NCBI GenBank assembly: GCA_963798745.1
Contig: CAWCUF010000010.1
Location: forward strand, 1 to 64,000
Direction: 5' to 3'
DNA: 64,000 nt
From: Prado023 sp963798745
GTDB taxonomy: Bacteria; Actinomycetota; Actinomycetes; S36-B12; CAIYMF01
A program made the position numbers and the translations under genes. This document shows, piece after piece, positions 6,327-19,586 of this stretch. Position 1 is the first letter of the stretch; each line of letters begins with the position of its first letter. Under the pieces are notes generated by a model. The model saw nothing but the letters and a program-made list of their open reading frames with translations, did not search any database and was not told the origin of the DNA.

Positions 6327-8114
6327 TCATCCCTTCGGCTCGCCGTGCATGTCCTTGAACGCCCGGAGCGCGGGCGCCCACATGTGCATCACCGGGTCCA
6401 CGTCCACCTGGATCACCGAGGGCAGGCCCGACTCGACGCAGCGCTGGATCGCCGGCGCCAGCTCGGCCACCTCGGTCACGTGCTCGCCGTGGCCACCCAT
6501 CGAGCGCGCGAGATCGTCCCACGCGATAGGCCCGAGGTCGGCGTTGATGGTCTCGTCGGCATCCAGGGCCTTGCGCATCAGCGTCTTCATCGGCTTCAGG
6601 GCGTACTGCTGGTTCATCTTGACCATGCCCCACTGCTTGTCGTTGAACACGATGTAGATCACCGGCAGGTCGTTGCGCACGGCGGTCTCCACCTCCTGGC
6701 TGTGGAAGCCCATGGCACCGTCGCCGATCAGGCAGCACACCGTCCGGCCCGGGAACGCCGCGGCCTGTCCCAGGGCCTGGCCGACCCCGGCCCCGAGCAT
6801 GCCGAACTTGAACGTGGTGATGACCGGATTGGGCACCTTCACCTCATGGTAGAAGTGGCTCCACACCGCGGTGTTGCCACCGTCGAAGCACCAGAGCGTG
6901 TCCTCGGGCAGGACCTCCTGGGCGATCCGCGGCACATCGCGCGGATGTAGCCCGCGCTCGGCGTGGTAGACCCCCCGGGTCGAGGCCGCAGCCACGCTGG
7001 TGGGCATGCCGGCCTTGTCGCCGTAGCTGGCCCACCACGCCGCGCTCTCGGCCCGGCCAGCGCTCCAGGTGTCGGGCTGGCGGCGCACCGCGGGCATGCT
7101 CTGCAGCGCGGCGAGCAGATCGCGCAGGAACACCTTGGCGTCGGCCAGGATCGCCAGGTCGATGGGCCGGGTACCGCCGAGGGTCGCGTCGTCGACATCG
7201 ACCTGGATGGTCCTGAGCTGACCCGGGGGAGCCCAGTAGGGCGCCTTGCCCCACCAGTCGGTCTCGCCGATCCGCGAGCCGAGCACGAGGGCGACATCGG
7301 CGCCGGTGCGGACCTGGGCCACCAGGTCCAGCGCGGACATCGGGATGGCCAACGGGTTGGTCTCCACCATCGAGCCGCGCCCGCCCCACGAGTTCACCAC
7401 CGGGGCACCGAGATGCTCGGCCACCGCGGTGAGCTCGGCACTGGCCCCCGCGTGGATGACGCCGGTGCCGGCGTGGATCATCGGGCGGGCGGCGCCGTGC
7501 AGCATGGCGGCGGCCCGACGCACCAGCTCAGGATCGGCGGCCACCGGCGTGATCCGCCGGTAGGTGTGCGGCGCGCGCACCTCGGACTCGGCGATCAGCG
7601 GCTTGGAGTTCATCAGGTTCTCCGGGATGTCGACGTGCACCACCCCCGGCCGGCCGCTCCAGGACTCCCGGAACGCGCGGCGCATCATCTCGCCGATCCG
7701 GTTGGCCGACGGTGCGGCCTGGCTGGACTTGCTCATCGCGGAGATGACCCCGACCTGGTCGAAGTACTGGAAGGTACCCCCTCGCTCGGGGTAGGAGATG
7801 CCGGTCCGGCGCGTGGAGGTGATCAGCAGCACGCGGTGGCCCTCGCCCTGCTCGACCGCGACCCCGGAGATCGCGTTGGCCACGCCCGGGCCGTTGGAGG
7901 CCATCGCGACCCCGAGGCGCCCGGTGGCCCGTGCGTACGCCCCGGCCATGTGCAGGGCGGAGGCTTCGTGCCGCGGGCCGATCAGCCGGATCCCGTTGGC
8001 CCGCAGCTGGGAGTAGAAGCCGAAGTAGGTGCCGTCGATGATGCCGAAGACGACCTCGACGCCCTCCGCCTTGAGCATCCTGGCCACCAACTCGCCGCCG
8101 GTCAGTTGCGACAT
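6327..8114 (-). CDS. Thiamine-diphosphate-dependent decarboxylase/carboligase-like enzyme
   Basis: A 595-residue member of the acetolactate synthase/benzoylformate decarboxylase superfamily with three domains. The N-terminal PYR domain holds the cofactor-activating Glu in RHEASALHMAGAYAR (near 50). The middle domain has AGTGVIHAGAS. The C-terminal PP domain has the GDG...N cofactor motif as IGDGAMGF followed by IVFNDKQWG. The ALS-typical GYPGG segment is replaced by GIIDGTYFGF, so it is probably not acetolactate synthase, and the retained Glu argues against glyoxylate carboligase. ATG 8114 follows AGGAGG at good spacing. First gene of the TPP-SDR-small ORF-ClC operon. Confidence 0.85.
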   Translation of the reverse strand: MSQLTGGELVARMLKAEGVEVVFGIIDGTYFGFYSQLRANGIRLIGPRHEASALHMAGAYARATGRLGVAMASNGPGVANAISGVAVEQGEGHRVLLITSTRRTGISYPERGGTFQYFDQVGVISAMSKSSQAAPSANRIGEMMRRAFRESWSGRPGVVHVDIPENLMNSKPLIAESEVRAPHTYRRITPVAADPELVRRAAAMLHGAARPMIHAGTGVIHAGASAELTAVAEHLGAPVVNSWGGRGSMVETNPLAIPMSALDLVAQVRTGADVALVLGSRIGETDWWGKAPYWAPPGQLRTIQVDVDDATLGGTRPIDLAILADAKVFLRDLLAALQSMPAVRRQPDTWSAGRAESAAWWASYGDKAGMPTSVAAASTRGVYHAERGLHPRDVPRIAQEVLPEDTLWCFDGGNTAVWSHFYHEVKVPNPVITTFKFGMLGAGVGQALGQAAAFPGRTVCCLIGDGAMGFHSQEVETAVRNDLPVIYIVFNDKQWGMVKMNQQYALKPMKTLMRKALDADETINADLGPIAWDDLARSMGGHGEHVTEVAELAPAIQRCVESGLPSVIQVDVDPVMHMWAPALRAFKDMHGEPKG

Positions 8115-8285
8115 CGCGTCCTCCTGGTTCGGGTGCACCCATGGTCAGGTCGATCGGTGGCCGGGCACGTCGGCACGCCAACGTCAAAGTACCCCCGGGC
8201 GCATGCGTGAGTCAGCGCAACGCCCGGTCACGGCCCAAGCCCGACCGACCTCGAGTCGTTGCGTTGGCCCACCCTGACATCAGTG

Positions 8286-8314
8286 TTGCTGCGGCGGGCG
8301 GGTCGACCTACATT
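8286..8314 (+). promoter_or_regulatory. Sigma70-type promoter of ABC exporter
   Basis: TTGCTG, a 17-bp spacer, then TACATT, followed by a short leader containing GAGGACGTGGA before the ATG at 8336. It is the best -35/-10 pair in the divergent region. Confidence 0.5.
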
Positions 8315-8335
8315 GACCATCGATGAGGACGTGGA

Positions 8336-10132
8336 ATGGCTGAACTGGGGCAGGAGCAGAGCGCTGACTCGACCCCTCCACAGGCCGGTCTGGGAGACCT
8401 GATCTCCTTCCTGAGGCCGCACCGTGGCGTGCTGACGGTCGTCGTGGGCATCTCGGTGGTTGGTGCAGCGCTGAGCCTGGCGCAGCCGATCATGGTCAAC
8501 CGGGTCATCAGCGCCGTGGGCGCCGGGCGTAGTTACTCCGGTGCGGTGGTGACCCTGGTCATCCTTGTGGTGCTCGCCGGGATGTTCGGCGCCGTGCAGC
8601 AGTACTTGCTCGAACGTACCGCAGAGGGCGTGGTCCTCGACCTGCGGCGTCGGCTCATGTGGAGCCTGCTGCGCCTGCCGATCAGGGAGTACGACACGCG
8701 CCGTACCGGCGACCTGGTCTCCCGAGTCGGATCCGACACCACTCTGGTGCGGGCGACGCTGACCGGGGGCCTGGCCGATGCCGTGGGCAGTTCGTTGGTG
8801 TTCGTCGGGGCGCTGGTGGCGATGGCGGTGCTGGACCTGACCCTGCTGGGGATCACGCTGGCCGTCATCGTGATCGCCGTGCTGGCGGTGGTGATCGCCA
8901 GCGCCCGTATCCAGACGTTGACGCAAGCCTCGCAGGAGGCCGTGGGCGAGGTCTCCTCCGGCGTCGAGCGGGCGCTGTCGGGCATCCGCACCATTCGGGC
9001 CGCCGGAGCCACCGAGCGCGAGGGGCGTCGACTCGAGGCGGACGCGCAGACCGCCTACGGGCTCGGCGTGCAGATTGCGCGGATCGGCGCGATCCTGTGG
9101 CCGATCAGCGGGCTCGCCATCCAGGGTGCCTTTCTCGCGGTCCTGGGTGTGGGCGGCTACCGGGTCGCTGCCGAGACGTTGTCGGTCGCGGACCTGGTCA
9201 CCTTCATCCTCTTCCTTTTCATGATGTTGATGCCGCTGGGCAGTGCGTTCGGCGCCGTCGTCACGGTGCGCAGCGCCCTGGGTGCCCTGGCCCGGATCCA
9301 GGAGGTCCTCGACCTGCCCAGCGAGGACGCCACTGACGCGCCTGGCCCGCCGGCGCCCGCGCCCGCTGTCGGACCGGAGCGGAACCTGCCCGCTGGACCC
9401 AGTCCGGCGATGGTCGCCTTCGAGGGCGTGTCCTTCGGCTACCGGGAGGACGAGCCGGTCCTGACCGACGTGAGCTTCACCGTCCCGCGTGGTTCGACCA
9501 CCGCGATCGTCGGGCCGTCAGGAGCGGGCAAGTCCACGATCCTGGCCCTGATCGAGCGCTTCTACGAGCTTGCCAGCGGCACGATCCGGGTCGCGGGAGC
9601 CGACGTCCAGACCCTGCCCAGAGCGGTGCTGCGCGCCCAACTCGGCTACGTCGAGCAGGACGCCCCCGTGCTGGCCGGCACCATCAGGGACAACCTGCTC
9701 CTCGCCGCGCCGGAGGCTGATGAGGCCCGCTGCCGCGCCGTACTGGCCTCGGTCAACCTGCTGCCACGCATCGAGTCGCACCCGCACGGACTCGATGCGG
9801 TGGTCGGTGACGACGGGGTCGGCCTGTCCGGTGGGGAGCGCCAACGCCTGGCCATCGCGCGTGCGCTGATCCAGGACGTTGCGCTGCTGCTGTTGGACGA
9901 ACCCACAGCCAGCCTCGACGGGCACAACGAGCGTGCGATGCGCGCGGCCATCGCCTCGGCGGCCAGCGACCGGACCGTGGTGATCGTCGCCCACCGGCTG
10001 GCGACAGTGGCTGACGCAGACCAGATCGTCGTTCTCGACGCAGGCCTGGTCACGGCCACCGGTACCCATTCCCAGCTCCTGGACAGCAGCGTCCTCTACC
10101 GCGAACTCGCCGCCCATCAGCTCCTCGTCTGA
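8336..10132 (+). CDS. ABC exporter, fused permease and ATPase
   Basis: A 598-residue half-transporter. Residues 1-310 form a six-helix type IV permease domain with the TRRTGDLVSRVGSD coupling region near 123. Residues about 360-598 form the ATPase, with Walker A GPSGAGKST near 392, Q-loop VEQDAPVLAGT, signature LSGGERQRLAIARAL near 497, Walker B LLLLDEPTASLD and switch histidine IVAHRL. It should act as a homodimer, since no partner half lies beside it. The linker 320-355 is Pro/Ala-rich. Substrate unknown (drug, lipid or peptide exporters share this layout). It runs convergently into murQ with a 16-bp overlap. Confidence 0.88.
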   Translation: MAELGQEQSADSTPPQAGLGDLISFLRPHRGVLTVVVGISVVGAALSLAQPIMVNRVISAVGAGRSYSGAVVTLVILVVLAGMFGAVQQYLLERTAEGVVLDLRRRLMWSLLRLPIREYDTRRTGDLVSRVGSDTTLVRATLTGGLADAVGSSLVFVGALVAMAVLDLTLLGITLAVIVIAVLAVVIASARIQTLTQASQEAVGEVSSGVERALSGIRTIRAAGATEREGRRLEADAQTAYGLGVQIARIGAILWPISGLAIQGAFLAVLGVGGYRVAAETLSVADLVTFILFLFMMLMPLGSAFGAVVTVRSALGALARIQEVLDLPSEDATDAPGPPAPAPAVGPERNLPAGPSPAMVAFEGVSFGYREDEPVLTDVSFTVPRGSTTAIVGPSGAGKSTILALIERFYELASGTIRVAGADVQTLPRAVLRAQLGYVEQDAPVLAGTIRDNLLLAAPEADEARCRAVLASVNLLPRIESHPHGLDAVVGDDGVGLSGGERQRLAIARALIQDVALLLLDEPTASLDGHNERAMRAAIASAASDRTVVIVAHRLATVADADQIVVLDAGLVTATGTHSQLLDSSVLYRELAAHQLLV

Positions 10133-11022
10133 CCCAGCGCGCGACGCACGAAGCCGTCGCCTGCAGCCAGCCGGGCTCGCGCCTGGTCGGCGTCGACCCG
10201 AGCGAGGACCATCACGATGGCGGTCTTGGCGTGACCGTCGGCTCGGTCGTAGGCCTGTGCCGCGGTCTGCTGGTCGCAGCCAGTCGCCTCGGCGATGATG
10301 CGGGTTGCCCGCTGCACCAGCTTGCCGTTGCCGGGGACGACGTCGACCATCAGGTTCTCGTACACCGTGCCCACCCCGACCATCGCCGCGGTCGAGAGCA
10401 TGTTGAGCACGAGCTTCTGACTGGTGCCGGCCTTCAACCGGGTGGAACCGGCCAGGACCTCCGGGCCGACGTCGGTCACGATCGCCACCTGCGCGATCCG
10501 GGTGATCGGGGCGTCGGGGTTGCACGACAGGGCGATCGTGCCCGCCCCCACGAGGATCGCGTACTCCAGGCCGCTCACCACGTACGGGGTGCGCCCGGAT
10601 GCCGCGATCCCGACCACCACGTCGGTGTCGGACAGGTCGAGCGCGGTGAGGTCGGCACGGGCGAGTTCGGCGCGATCCTCGGCGTCCTCGATCGACTCGG
10701 TGAGCGCCCTGTCGCCGCCGGCCATCACGCCGAGCACTCGATCGCCCATCCAGCCGAACGTGGGCCCGCACTCCACCGCGTCGACGACCCCGAGCCGTCC
10801 GGAGGTGCCCGCGCCCAGGTAGATCAGCCGCCCCCCGCCGCGCAGCGCCGCCACGACCAGTTCGACCGCCGCAGCGATCTGCGGGATCGCTTCGCGCACG
10901 ACACCGACGACCGTGGCATCCTCGTCGTTCATCACCTCGAGCAGACGGGTGACGCTCATCGCGTCGAGCTCCGCGCTGCGTGGGTTGCGCCTCTCGGTGG
11001 ACAGCTCAGCGAGGTTCTCCAT
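10117..11022 (-). CDS. murQ: N-acetylmuramic acid 6-phosphate etherase
   Basis: Cleaves the lactyl ether of MurNAc-6-phosphate to GlcNAc-6-phosphate and D-lactate during peptidoglycan recycling. At 301 residues it is the usual MurQ length. It has a SIS-domain core: GRLIYLGAGTSGRLGVVDAVEC near 64-84, GIAASGRTPYVVSGL near 138, and AGSTRLKAGTSQKLVLNML near 186. The last is the signature that separates MurQ from other SIS proteins. A TAGCGT element 6 nt upstream of the ATG overlaps the stop codon of the preceding gene, so it may have its own leaderless promoter. No MurNAc kinase or PTS is adjacent. Confidence 0.9.
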   Translation of the reverse strand: MENLAELSTERRNPRSAELDAMSVTRLLEVMNDEDATVVGVVREAIPQIAAAVELVVAALRGGGRLIYLGAGTSGRLGVVDAVECGPTFGWMGDRVLGVMAGGDRALTESIEDAEDRAELARADLTALDLSDTDVVVGIAASGRTPYVVSGLEYAILVGAGTIALSCNPDAPITRIAQVAIVTDVGPEVLAGSTRLKAGTSQKLVLNMLSTAAMVGVGTVYENLMVDVVPGNGKLVQRATRIIAEATGCDQQTAAQAYDRADGHAKTAIVMVLARVDADQARARLAAGDGFVRRALGQTRS

Positions 11023-11028
11023 GGCCAG

Positions 11029-11034
11029 ACGCTA
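11029..11034 (-). promoter_or_regulatory. -10 element for leaderless murQ
   Basis: TAGCGT on the minus strand, 6 nt before the murQ ATG. Its first three bases are the stop codon of the upstream gene. Confidence 0.4.
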
Positions 11035-11592
11035 GTCCTGCGGTCGGCCCGCCTGCCGGTCCAGTGCCTCGATCGCGACCGGGTCGCCGCGCACGAAGCC
11101 ACGTACCAGCCCGGTCAACGGGCCGTCGTCGAGGACCCGGGCGGTCGTGCGCAGCGCGCGTTCCATGCTTGCGCGCACGGCGAACTGCTGCTCAGCATCG
11201 ACCACCGCGAGCAGGGCGGTCGCCCCGACCGGGATCTCGTCAGCGAGCAGGGCGACCAGTCCCGAGACCTCGCGGCCGGCCATCCGTCGGCCAAGCCATG
11301 CACCGACCCCTGCGCCGACCACCGCCCCCACCAACGGCAGGGACACCACGACGCCGACGACGATCCCGGCGGCCGCACCTGTCCCGATCCCGTAGGCCAC
11401 TGTCCCGCCCCGACCCTGTTCGAGCCTCGAGCGCCACTGCCCCCGGTGCAGGATCCCGGCCCCCAGCAGCGACCCTGCCAACGGACCGGGCGCAGCCAAC
11501 TCGCGCAGGTCGGCGACTGCGTCCTCGGTGTCGGCGTGCAGCGCGACGACCAGCACGTACTCCACCTGGCCCTCTGGCTGCGCTGCGGACAC
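11032..11592 (-). CDS. Hypothetical protein with glycine-zipper-like membrane segment
   Basis: 186 residues. An N-terminal soluble part (EYVLVVALHADTEDAVADL) resembles the start of DUF1269-type proteins. A hydrophobic Gly/Ala/Val-rich hairpin follows near 70-110 (GIGTGAAAGIVVGVVVSL, then GAVVGAGVGAWLG), then a soluble tail. Function unknown; DUF1269-like membership is an inference from layout. The GTG at 11592 is preferred because GGAGG lies just upstream; an in-frame start at 11631 lacks one. It ends 9 nt before murQ and may share a transcript with it. Confidence 0.6.
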   Translation of the reverse strand: MSAAQPEGQVEYVLVVALHADTEDAVADLRELAAPGPLAGSLLGAGILHRGQWRSRLEQGRGGTVAYGIGTGAAAGIVVGVVVSLPLVGAVVGAGVGAWLGRRMAGREVSGLVALLADEIPVGATALLAVVDAEQQFAVRASMERALRTTARVLDDGPLTGLVRGFVRGDPVAIEALDRQAGRPQD

Positions 11593-11769
11593 GGGCACCT
11601 CCGGGCGGGTCAGCGACCGGGGCGGCCGCACCGATCGATGTGCCGACGCTACCCGGCCGCGTTCCCGGAGCAGGCTCGGCAGTCCGGAGCCGACCCGCGC
11701 ACTCGGTAGGCTGGCCCCGCACAGCGCAGCACCCCGAATTCCCGGGGCCGGGTCGCACCGAGGAGAACC

Positions 11770-13782
11770 ATGTCAGCGCACGTCAGCGTCATCGTCCGCG
11801 GCGAGCAGCAGGTCCGCGAGCTCGACGACGCCACCACCTGGGCCGACGTGCTCGGCGCGGTGGTCCCGGGGCTGCGCGGCGTGGCCGTGGCCCGGGTCGA
11901 CGGCGAGCTGGTCGACCTCGACCAGCCGGTGCGCGCGGGGGCCACCGTCGAGCCGGTCATGATCAGCGACCCGGACGGGCTGCGCGTACTGCGGCACTCC
12001 ACCGCGCACGTGCTGGCCCAGGCCGTGCAGGACCTGTTCCCGACGGCAAGGCTGGGCATCGGCCCGCCGATCGAGAACGGGTTCTACTACGAGTTCGACA
12101 TGCCCGAACCGTTCACGCCCGAGGACCTCGCCCGCGTCGAGAAGCGGATGGTCGAGATCGTCAAGGGTGGCGGCCAGCGGTTCGTCCGCAGGGTCGTGTC
12201 CGAGGCCGAGGCCCGGGTCGAGCTGGCCGACGAGCCCTACAAGTGCCGGCTGATCGGCAGCGCGGGCGGTTCAGAGGTGATGGAGGTCGGCGGCTCGGAG
12301 CTCACGATCTACGACAACGTGGACCTGCGCACCGGCCAGACCGTCTGGGGCGACCTGTGCCGCGGTCCGCACGTGCCGACCACCCGGCTGATCGCGCCCA
12401 ACGCCTTCAAGGTGATGCGCTCCTCTGCGGCGTACTGGCTGGGCAATCAGGACAACGAGCAGCTCCAGCGCGTCTACGGCACCGCGTGGCCGGACAAGGA
12501 CGGCCTGCGCGGGCACCTGACGTTCCTGGAGGAGGCCGCCAAGCGCGACCACCGCCGCCTGGGTCAGGAGCTGGACCTGTTCAGCTTCCCCGAGGAGATC
12601 GGCTCCGGCCTGCCGGTGTTCCACCCCAGGGGCGGGGTCATCCGGCGCACGATGGAGGACTACTCGCGGCGCAAGCACGAGGACGCCGGCTACGAGTTCG
12701 TCTACACCCCGCACATCACCAAGGAGGCCCTGTTCCAGACCTCCGGGCACCTGGAGTGGTACGCCGAGGGCATGTACCCCCCCATGCACATCGACTCCGA
12801 GACTGATGCTGAGGGAAACCTCCGCCGGGTCGGGGCGAACTACTACCTCAAGCCGATGAACTGCCCGTTCCACAACCTGATCTTCCGCTCCCGCGGGCGC
12901 TCCTACCGCGAGCTGCCGCTGCGCATGTTCGAGTTCGGCTCGGTGTACCGCTACGAGAAGTCCGGCGTGGTGCACGGCCTGACCCGGGTGCGCGGCATGA
13001 CCCAGGACGATGCGCACATCTACTGCACCACCGACCAGATGCGCGCCGAGCTGACCTCGCTGCTGCAGTTCGTCCTGGACCTGCTGGCCGACTACGGACT
13101 GGATGACTTCTACCTCGAGCTGTCCACCAAGAACCCGGACAAGTTCGTCGGCGCGGACGCCCTGTGGGACGAGGCCACCACCACCCTGGCCGAGGTGGCG
13201 CAGGCCTCCGGGCTGACCCTGGTGCCCGACCCGGGTGGCGCGGCGTTCTACGGCCCGAAGATCTCGGTGCAGACCCGCGACGCGATCGGGCGCACCTGGC
13301 AGATGTCGACCATCCAGCTGGACTTCAACCTGCCCGAGCTCTTCGAGCTGGAGTACCAGGCGGCCGATGGCAGCAGGCAGCGCCCGGTGATGATCCACCG
13401 CGCCCTGTTCGGCTCGGTGGAGCGGTTCATGGGTGTGCTCACCGAGCACTACGCCGGGGCCTTCCCGCCCTGGCTGGCGCCGGTGCAGGTGGTCGGCATC
13501 CCGATCACCGAGCGGCACGTCGCGTACCTCGACGAGGTGGCCGCCCAGCTGCGTGCCGCCGGGGTGCGGGTCGAGGTGGACTCCAGCGACGACCGGATGC
13601 AGAAGAAGATCCGCACCGCGCAGAAGCAGAAGGTGCCGTTCATGCTGATCGCCGGCGACGACGACCTGGCCGCGGGTGCCGTCAGCTTCCGGTACCGGTC
13701 CGGCGAGCAGCGCAACGGCGTGCCGGTCGACCAGGCGGTGGCCGAGGTGGTCGCCGCCATCGCGGAGCATCGACAGGTCTAG
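11770..13782 (+). CDS. thrS: Threonyl-tRNA synthetase
   Basis: Charges tRNA-Thr. The 670-residue protein has the full domain order: TGS domain (1-62), editing domain with HSTAHVLAQAV near 77 and the metal-site residues in YKCRL, class II catalytic core with motif 1 near 290, motif 2 around FEFGSVYRYEKSGVVHGLTRVR (about 375-396), motif 3 VMIHRALFGSVERF near 540, and an anticodon-binding domain from about 565. The zinc Cys lies in LKPMNCPFHN. AGGAGAACC precedes the ATG. A TAGGCT element at 11708-11713 could start a leader of about 50 nt; no T-box structure is apparent. Followed 10 nt later by the HIT gene. Confidence 0.95.
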   Translation: MSAHVSVIVRGEQQVRELDDATTWADVLGAVVPGLRGVAVARVDGELVDLDQPVRAGATVEPVMISDPDGLRVLRHSTAHVLAQAVQDLFPTARLGIGPPIENGFYYEFDMPEPFTPEDLARVEKRMVEIVKGGGQRFVRRVVSEAEARVELADEPYKCRLIGSAGGSEVMEVGGSELTIYDNVDLRTGQTVWGDLCRGPHVPTTRLIAPNAFKVMRSSAAYWLGNQDNEQLQRVYGTAWPDKDGLRGHLTFLEEAAKRDHRRLGQELDLFSFPEEIGSGLPVFHPRGGVIRRTMEDYSRRKHEDAGYEFVYTPHITKEALFQTSGHLEWYAEGMYPPMHIDSETDAEGNLRRVGANYYLKPMNCPFHNLIFRSRGRSYRELPLRMFEFGSVYRYEKSGVVHGLTRVRGMTQDDAHIYCTTDQMRAELTSLLQFVLDLLADYGLDDFYLELSTKNPDKFVGADALWDEATTTLAEVAQASGLTLVPDPGGAAFYGPKISVQTRDAIGRTWQMSTIQLDFNLPELFELEYQAADGSRQRPVMIHRALFGSVERFMGVLTEHYAGAFPPWLAPVQVVGIPITERHVAYLDEVAAQLRAAGVRVEVDSSDDRMQKKIRTAQKQKVPFMLIAGDDDLAAGAVSFRYRSGEQRNGVPVDQAVAEVVAAIAEHRQV

Positions 13783-13792
13783 GAGGGCAGCC

Positions 13793-14305
13793 GTGGGCAA
13801 CGAGGCGTGGGACCTGCTGTGGACGCCGCACCGGATCGCCTACATCCGGGGTGAGAGCCGACCGACCGACACCGAGGCCGGCCCGCAGTGCCCGTTCTGC
13901 CGCACCGACGACTCCGAGGAGTCGCTGATCGTGGCCCGCGGCGAACACACATTCGTGGTGATGAACCTGTTCCCCTACAACCCGGGGCATGTGCTGATCT
14001 GCCCCTACCGGCACGTCGCGGACTACACCGACCTCACGGCCGGCGAGACCGGCGAGCTCGCCGCGTTCCAGGCGCGGATGATGCGCGCGATCCGCTCGGT
14101 GAGCAACCCGGCCGGCTTCAACATCGGCCTCAACCAGGGCCGCGCCGCGGGTGCCGGCATCTCCGGTCACCTGCACCAGCACATCGTCCCGCGCTGGCCC
14201 GGGGACTCGAACTTCATGACCACGGTGGGTGGCTCCCGCACGATGGTGGTGCTCCTGGAGGAGTCCCGCGACCTGTTCGCCGCCGCACTGGCCGACCTGC
14301 CCTGA
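13793..14305 (+). CDS. HIT-family protein, Ap4A phosphorylase-like
   Basis: A 170-residue histidine-triad nucleotide-binding protein. The catalytic motif is GHLHQHIVPRW near 123-133, the HxHxH form. CPFCRTDD near 32 supplies two cysteines typical of the Zn-containing HIT branch. Downstream of thrS in Mycobacterium tuberculosis lies Rv2613c, a diadenosine tetraphosphate phosphorylase of this size, so the same role is likely: breakdown of Ap4A, a by-product of tRNA synthetases. The GTG at 13793 follows AGGAGGGCAG and is 10 nt after thrS, so the two are co-transcribed. Confidence 0.85.
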   Translation: MGNEAWDLLWTPHRIAYIRGESRPTDTEAGPQCPFCRTDDSEESLIVARGEHTFVVMNLFPYNPGHVLICPYRHVADYTDLTAGETGELAAFQARMMRAIRSVSNPAGFNIGLNQGRAAGAGISGHLHQHIVPRWPGDSNFMTTVGGSRTMVVLLEESRDLFAAALADLP

Positions 14306-14363
14306 CCCCGCGGGGGGACCTATGGCCCGTCGTGGGTGTGGCTGGGCGTGATGGGATGTGGCC

Positions 14364-17977
<3,614 letters not shown>

Positions 17978-17981
<4 letters not shown>

Positions 17982-18982
17982 GCGTGGACCTGACCAGCAC
18001 CTATCTGGGCCTACCGCTGCGCAACCCGATCGTGGCCTCACCGGGCCCGGTCACCGGTGACCCCGACCAGTGGCGCCGCCTCGACGACGCCGGGGTGGGC
18101 GCGATCGTGCTGCCCAGCCTGTTCGAGGAGGAGATCGAGTCGGAGTCTTGGTGGGTCGCGGACCTTCTCGACGAGGGTCGCAACATCGTGGCCGAGGCGA
18201 CCGAGTTCCTGCCCGAGTTCGAGGACTACTCGATCGGACCCGACCGTTTCCTGGACCTGGTCACCCGGGCACGGGCGACCGTGGGCGTGCCGGTGATCGC
18301 CAGCATCAACGGAAACACCACCGGCGGCTGGGTTCACTACGCCTCCCAACTCGTCGACGCGGGCGCGCAGGCCATCGAGCTCAACGTCTACGACGTCATC
18401 ACCGACCCGACGATCTCCGGGGCGCAGGTGGAGGACCGGGTCGTGGACCTCGTGGCCTCGGTGCGCGCAGAGGTCGCGGTGCCGGTGGCCGTGAAGATCG
18501 GGCCGTGGTTCAGCGCACTGGCCAACATGGCCACCCGACTGGCCGACGCCGGGGCCGATGGGCTGGTGCTGTTCAACCGGCTCTACCAGCCCGACATCGA
18601 CCTCGACGGGCCCTCGGTGCGGCCCAAGCTCACCCTGAGCATGCCGGGCAACGTGCGCCAGTCGGTGGCCTGGATCGGGATCCTGGCCGGGCAGGTGCCG
18701 CTCTCACTGGCGGCCAGCGGGGGAGTGGACGCCCCCGAGGACGTGGTCAAGCTGATCCTGGCCGGAGCGGATGCGACCATGACCACCGCCGCGCTGCTGC
18801 GCCACGGGCCCGGGCACGTGGCACACCTGGTCAGCGGACTCGAGACCTGGCTGACCGAGCGGGGCTACGAGTCGGTGGCCCAGGCCAAGGGCTCGGTCTC
18901 GTTGAGCAAGGCCGCAGAGCCGGAGGCCTACCAGCGCGCCAACTACTACCAGACCCTGCACTCCTGGGGCCCGGTGCACTGA
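17978..18982 (+). CDS. Dihydroorotate-dehydrogenase-like flavoprotein
   Basis: A 334-residue TIM-barrel FMN protein of the class 1 DHOD superfamily: TYLGLPLRNPIVASPGPV at 8, VIASINGNTTGGW near 107, IELNVYD near 129, VAVKIGPWFS near 168, and the phosphate-binding LAASGGVDAPED near 245. Key differences from pyrimidine PyrD include the INGNTTGGW stretch and loss of the usual NxSCPN segment, so it is not assigned to pyrimidine synthesis. It is translationally coupled to nifJ (ATGA overlap), and such DHOD-like genes are recurrent nifJ partners, which suggests a redox role with ferredoxin. The true substrate is unknown. Confidence 0.8.
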
Positions 18983-19262
18983 GTCGGGAGTCGGCGGTGC
19001 CGCCCGGCCCACTCGCACGCTATGGCCGTCCAGCTCGGCCTCCATCCCCGCGCCCGGGGTCTCGCGGCCACCGCTGGCAGCCGCAGGTCGAGGCCACGGG
19101 CATGCGCCTGCGCGACGACAGTCGTGGCCAGCACGTGTGGGGAGAGCTGGTCCAGGCAGGCGACGGCCTGCACAGCCCCCGAGGTCATGCGGCCCATGGT
19201 GGGAAGCCTGCCACGATCCGCACTGTGCCAGCGGGGTCGAAGGTCCCAGCCTCCCGTATGGC

Positions 19263-19586
19263 TCAGGGCTCCTGATCAGGGCGGAGGATCACTCCCTCGA
19301 AGGGGGCGTCGGTGATCGCCACCGGCTCCTCGGGAGCCAGGTAGTACGGATCGGCCGGGGTCCCGCGAACCTTGGCGGAGTTGACCAGCACGACCGCGAG
19401 GTAGGGCAGCAGCACGCCTGCGGCGATCGCGATCCACCGCCAGACGCCCGGCACGACCACGGCCACGACGATCGCCACCATCCGGGTGCCCATCAGGATC
19501 AGGTACTGGCGCTCGCGGTGGACCAGCTCCGCCGAGGGCTCAGGTTGCACCGATGTGATCCGATGGACCTCGGCATCCCTGCGCAC
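19263..19586 (-). CDS. DUF3099 small membrane protein
   Basis: 107 residues with two adjacent membrane helices (about 30-48 and 51-69), RYQYLILMGTRM-like entry (here RQYLILMGTRMVAIVVAVVV) and LLPYLAVVLVNSA, the DUF3099 pattern known only from actinobacteria. The tail is acidic and proline-rich. Function unknown. GTG 19586 lies 6 nt after a TAGGCT element at 19593-19598, pointing to a leaderless mRNA. The 280-bp gap to the upstream convergent gene holds no frame I can support. Confidence 0.75.
   Translation of the reverse strand: MRRDAEVHRITSVQPEPSAELVHRERQYLILMGTRMVAIVVAVVVPGVWRWIAIAAGVLLPYLAVVLVNSAKVRGTPADPYYLAPEEPVAITDAPFEGVILRPDQEP

Noticed and set aside
11713..11769. T-box leader for thrS
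   Set aside because: The leader is about 50 nt, too short, and lacks the TGGNACCGCG T-box sequence.
12271..13800. 509-codon open frame on the minus strand
   Set aside because: Antisense to thrS and without domains.
18946..19262. Small frames in both directions after the DHOD-like gene
   Set aside because: No ribosome binding site or -10 at usable spacing, no motif; treated as spacer.
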